From: Microbulbifer hydrolyticus
GTDB lineage: Bacteria; Pseudomonadota; Gammaproteobacteria; Pseudomonadales; Cellvibrionaceae
NCBI RefSeq assembly: GCF_009931115.1
Contig: NZ_CP047491.1
Location: 2,617,501 to 2,681,500 of the forward strand
Reading direction: 5' to 3'
Length of the DNA stretch: 64,000 nucleotides
Below are positions 63,601 through 64,000 of the stretch, one piece after another. The translations under genes were made by a program, and so were the position numbers. Below the pieces are notes generated by a model. It was not told the DNA's origin and searched no databases. It was given only the letters and a program-made list of their open reading frames with translations. Position 1 is the stretch's first letter. The number at the start of each line of letters is the position of its first letter.

Positions 63601-64000
63601 ATGACCAACGCCGTAAAGACCCCAGAACAGATCGCCAAAATGCGCACCGCTGGCCGACTGGCCGCCGAAGTGCTGGAAATGATTGGCGAGTATGTCGTTC
63701 CCGGTGTCACCACGGAAGAGCTGGATCGCCGCTGCCACGACCATATCGTCAATGTGCAGAAAGCGATCCCCGCCTGTCTCGGTTACCGCGGCTTTCCCAA
63801 GTCCATCTGCACCTCCGTGAACGAGGTAATCTGTCACGGCATCCCATCGGAGTCGAAGGTGCTGAAAAAAGGCGACATCATCAATATCGACGTCACCGTG
63901 ATCAAAGACGGTTGGTACGGCGACACCTCGAAGATGTACTTCGTCGGCAAACCCGTCCCCCATGCCGAGCGCCTGGTCAAAGTGACCCAGGAGTGCCTGT
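63601..64000 (+). CDS. map: Methionine aminopeptidase, N-terminal part (cut by window edge)
   Basis: Removes N-terminal Met from new proteins. 133 codons are visible, starting MTNAVKTPEQIAKMRTAGRL, then VPGVTTEELDRRCHDHI, GYRGFPKSICTSVNEVICHG (substrate His) and KKGDIINIDVTVIKDGWYGD with the first metal Asp residues. Type I enzyme. The 3' part lies beyond the window. It is divergent from rpsB, the common order. Confidence 0.96.
   Translation, partial: MTNAVKTPEQIAKMRTAGRLAAEVLEMIGEYVVPGVTTEELDRRCHDHIVNVQKAIPACLGYRGFPKSICTSVNEVICHGIPSESKVLKKGDIINIDVTVIKDGWYGDTSKMYFVGKPVPHAERLVKVTQECL

Noticed and set aside
1-64000. Searches by eye for CRISPR arrays, tRNA or rRNA genes, prophage and insertion sequences
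   Set aside because: No regularly spaced repeats, cloverleaf genes, integrases other than XerD, or transposase frames were seen.

Overview
The window reads as chromosomal core of a Gram-negative gammaproteobacterium. The gene orders relA-cysM-barA, rpoE-mucA-mucB-rseC, mucD-lepA-lepB-rnc-era-recO, xerD-dsbC-hom-thrC-recJ and rpsB-tsf-pyrH-frr-uppS-cdsA-dxr-rseP-bamA-skp-lpxD-fabZ-lpxA-lpxB-rnhB resemble those of Pseudomonas and the Cellvibrionales. The moderately high GC content and a pectinesterase lipoprotein would suit a marine polysaccharide degrader of the Microbulbifer type. That placement is inference from gene order and protein resemblance, not from a search. I see no rRNA, tRNA, CRISPR array, prophage or complete insertion sequence.

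Region 1 (1-5.8 kb): the N-terminal part of relA (ppGpp synthesis, cut by the window edge), cysM, the hybrid sensor kinase barA/gacS facing away from cysM, and recO at the end of the following operon. Region 2 (5.8-17.8 kb, nearly all minus strand): rpoE (sigma-E/AlgU), its regulators mucA, mucB and rseC, then mucD, lepA, lepB, a DUF4845 protein, rnc, era and recO. Two murein-recycling genes, mpaA and ycjG, sit between rseC and mucD, where Pseudomonas has none. A strong hairpin separates rpoE from mucA. Region 3 (17.8-28.1 kb): nadB, ygfX-sdhE, ygfZ, two uracil-DNA glycosylases, a secreted phytase-esterase-like propeller, yajQ, yaeQ and a plus-strand cluster of lemA, two TPM-domain genes and a PDZ protein.

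Region 4 (28.1-34.9 kb) is the least conserved: lysS and prfB (with programmed frameshift) separated by a nested palindromic repeat element, a pectinesterase lipoprotein, a MerR regulator remnant, an orphan lipoprotein, and LysE- and EamA-type exporters. Region 5 (34.9-47.7 kb): recJ, thrC, hom, dsbC, xerD, the ribosomal/tRNA-modification operon rpsP-rimM-trmD-rplS, ffh, a CcsA/YpjD-like membrane protein and a CorC/YfjD-type CNNM protein. Region 6 (47.7-64 kb): the envelope/translation operon from rpsB to rnhB, and the start of map on the opposite strand.

Functionally the window holds most of the outer-membrane stress circuit: the sigma factor, its anti-sigma factor MucA, the MucB sensor, the RseP protease that would cleave MucA, and the outer-membrane assembly factors BamA and Skp with a MucD protease. 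Lipid A synthesis, isoprenoid and phospholipid precursors, ribosome biogenesis and peptidoglycan recycling are grouped around it. Most of the window is ordinary core genome. The points most worth a second look are the degenerate ATP-binding domain of BarA, the rpoE/mucA hairpin, the mpaA-ycjG insertion, the palindromic element at 29719-29830, and the MerR remnant.
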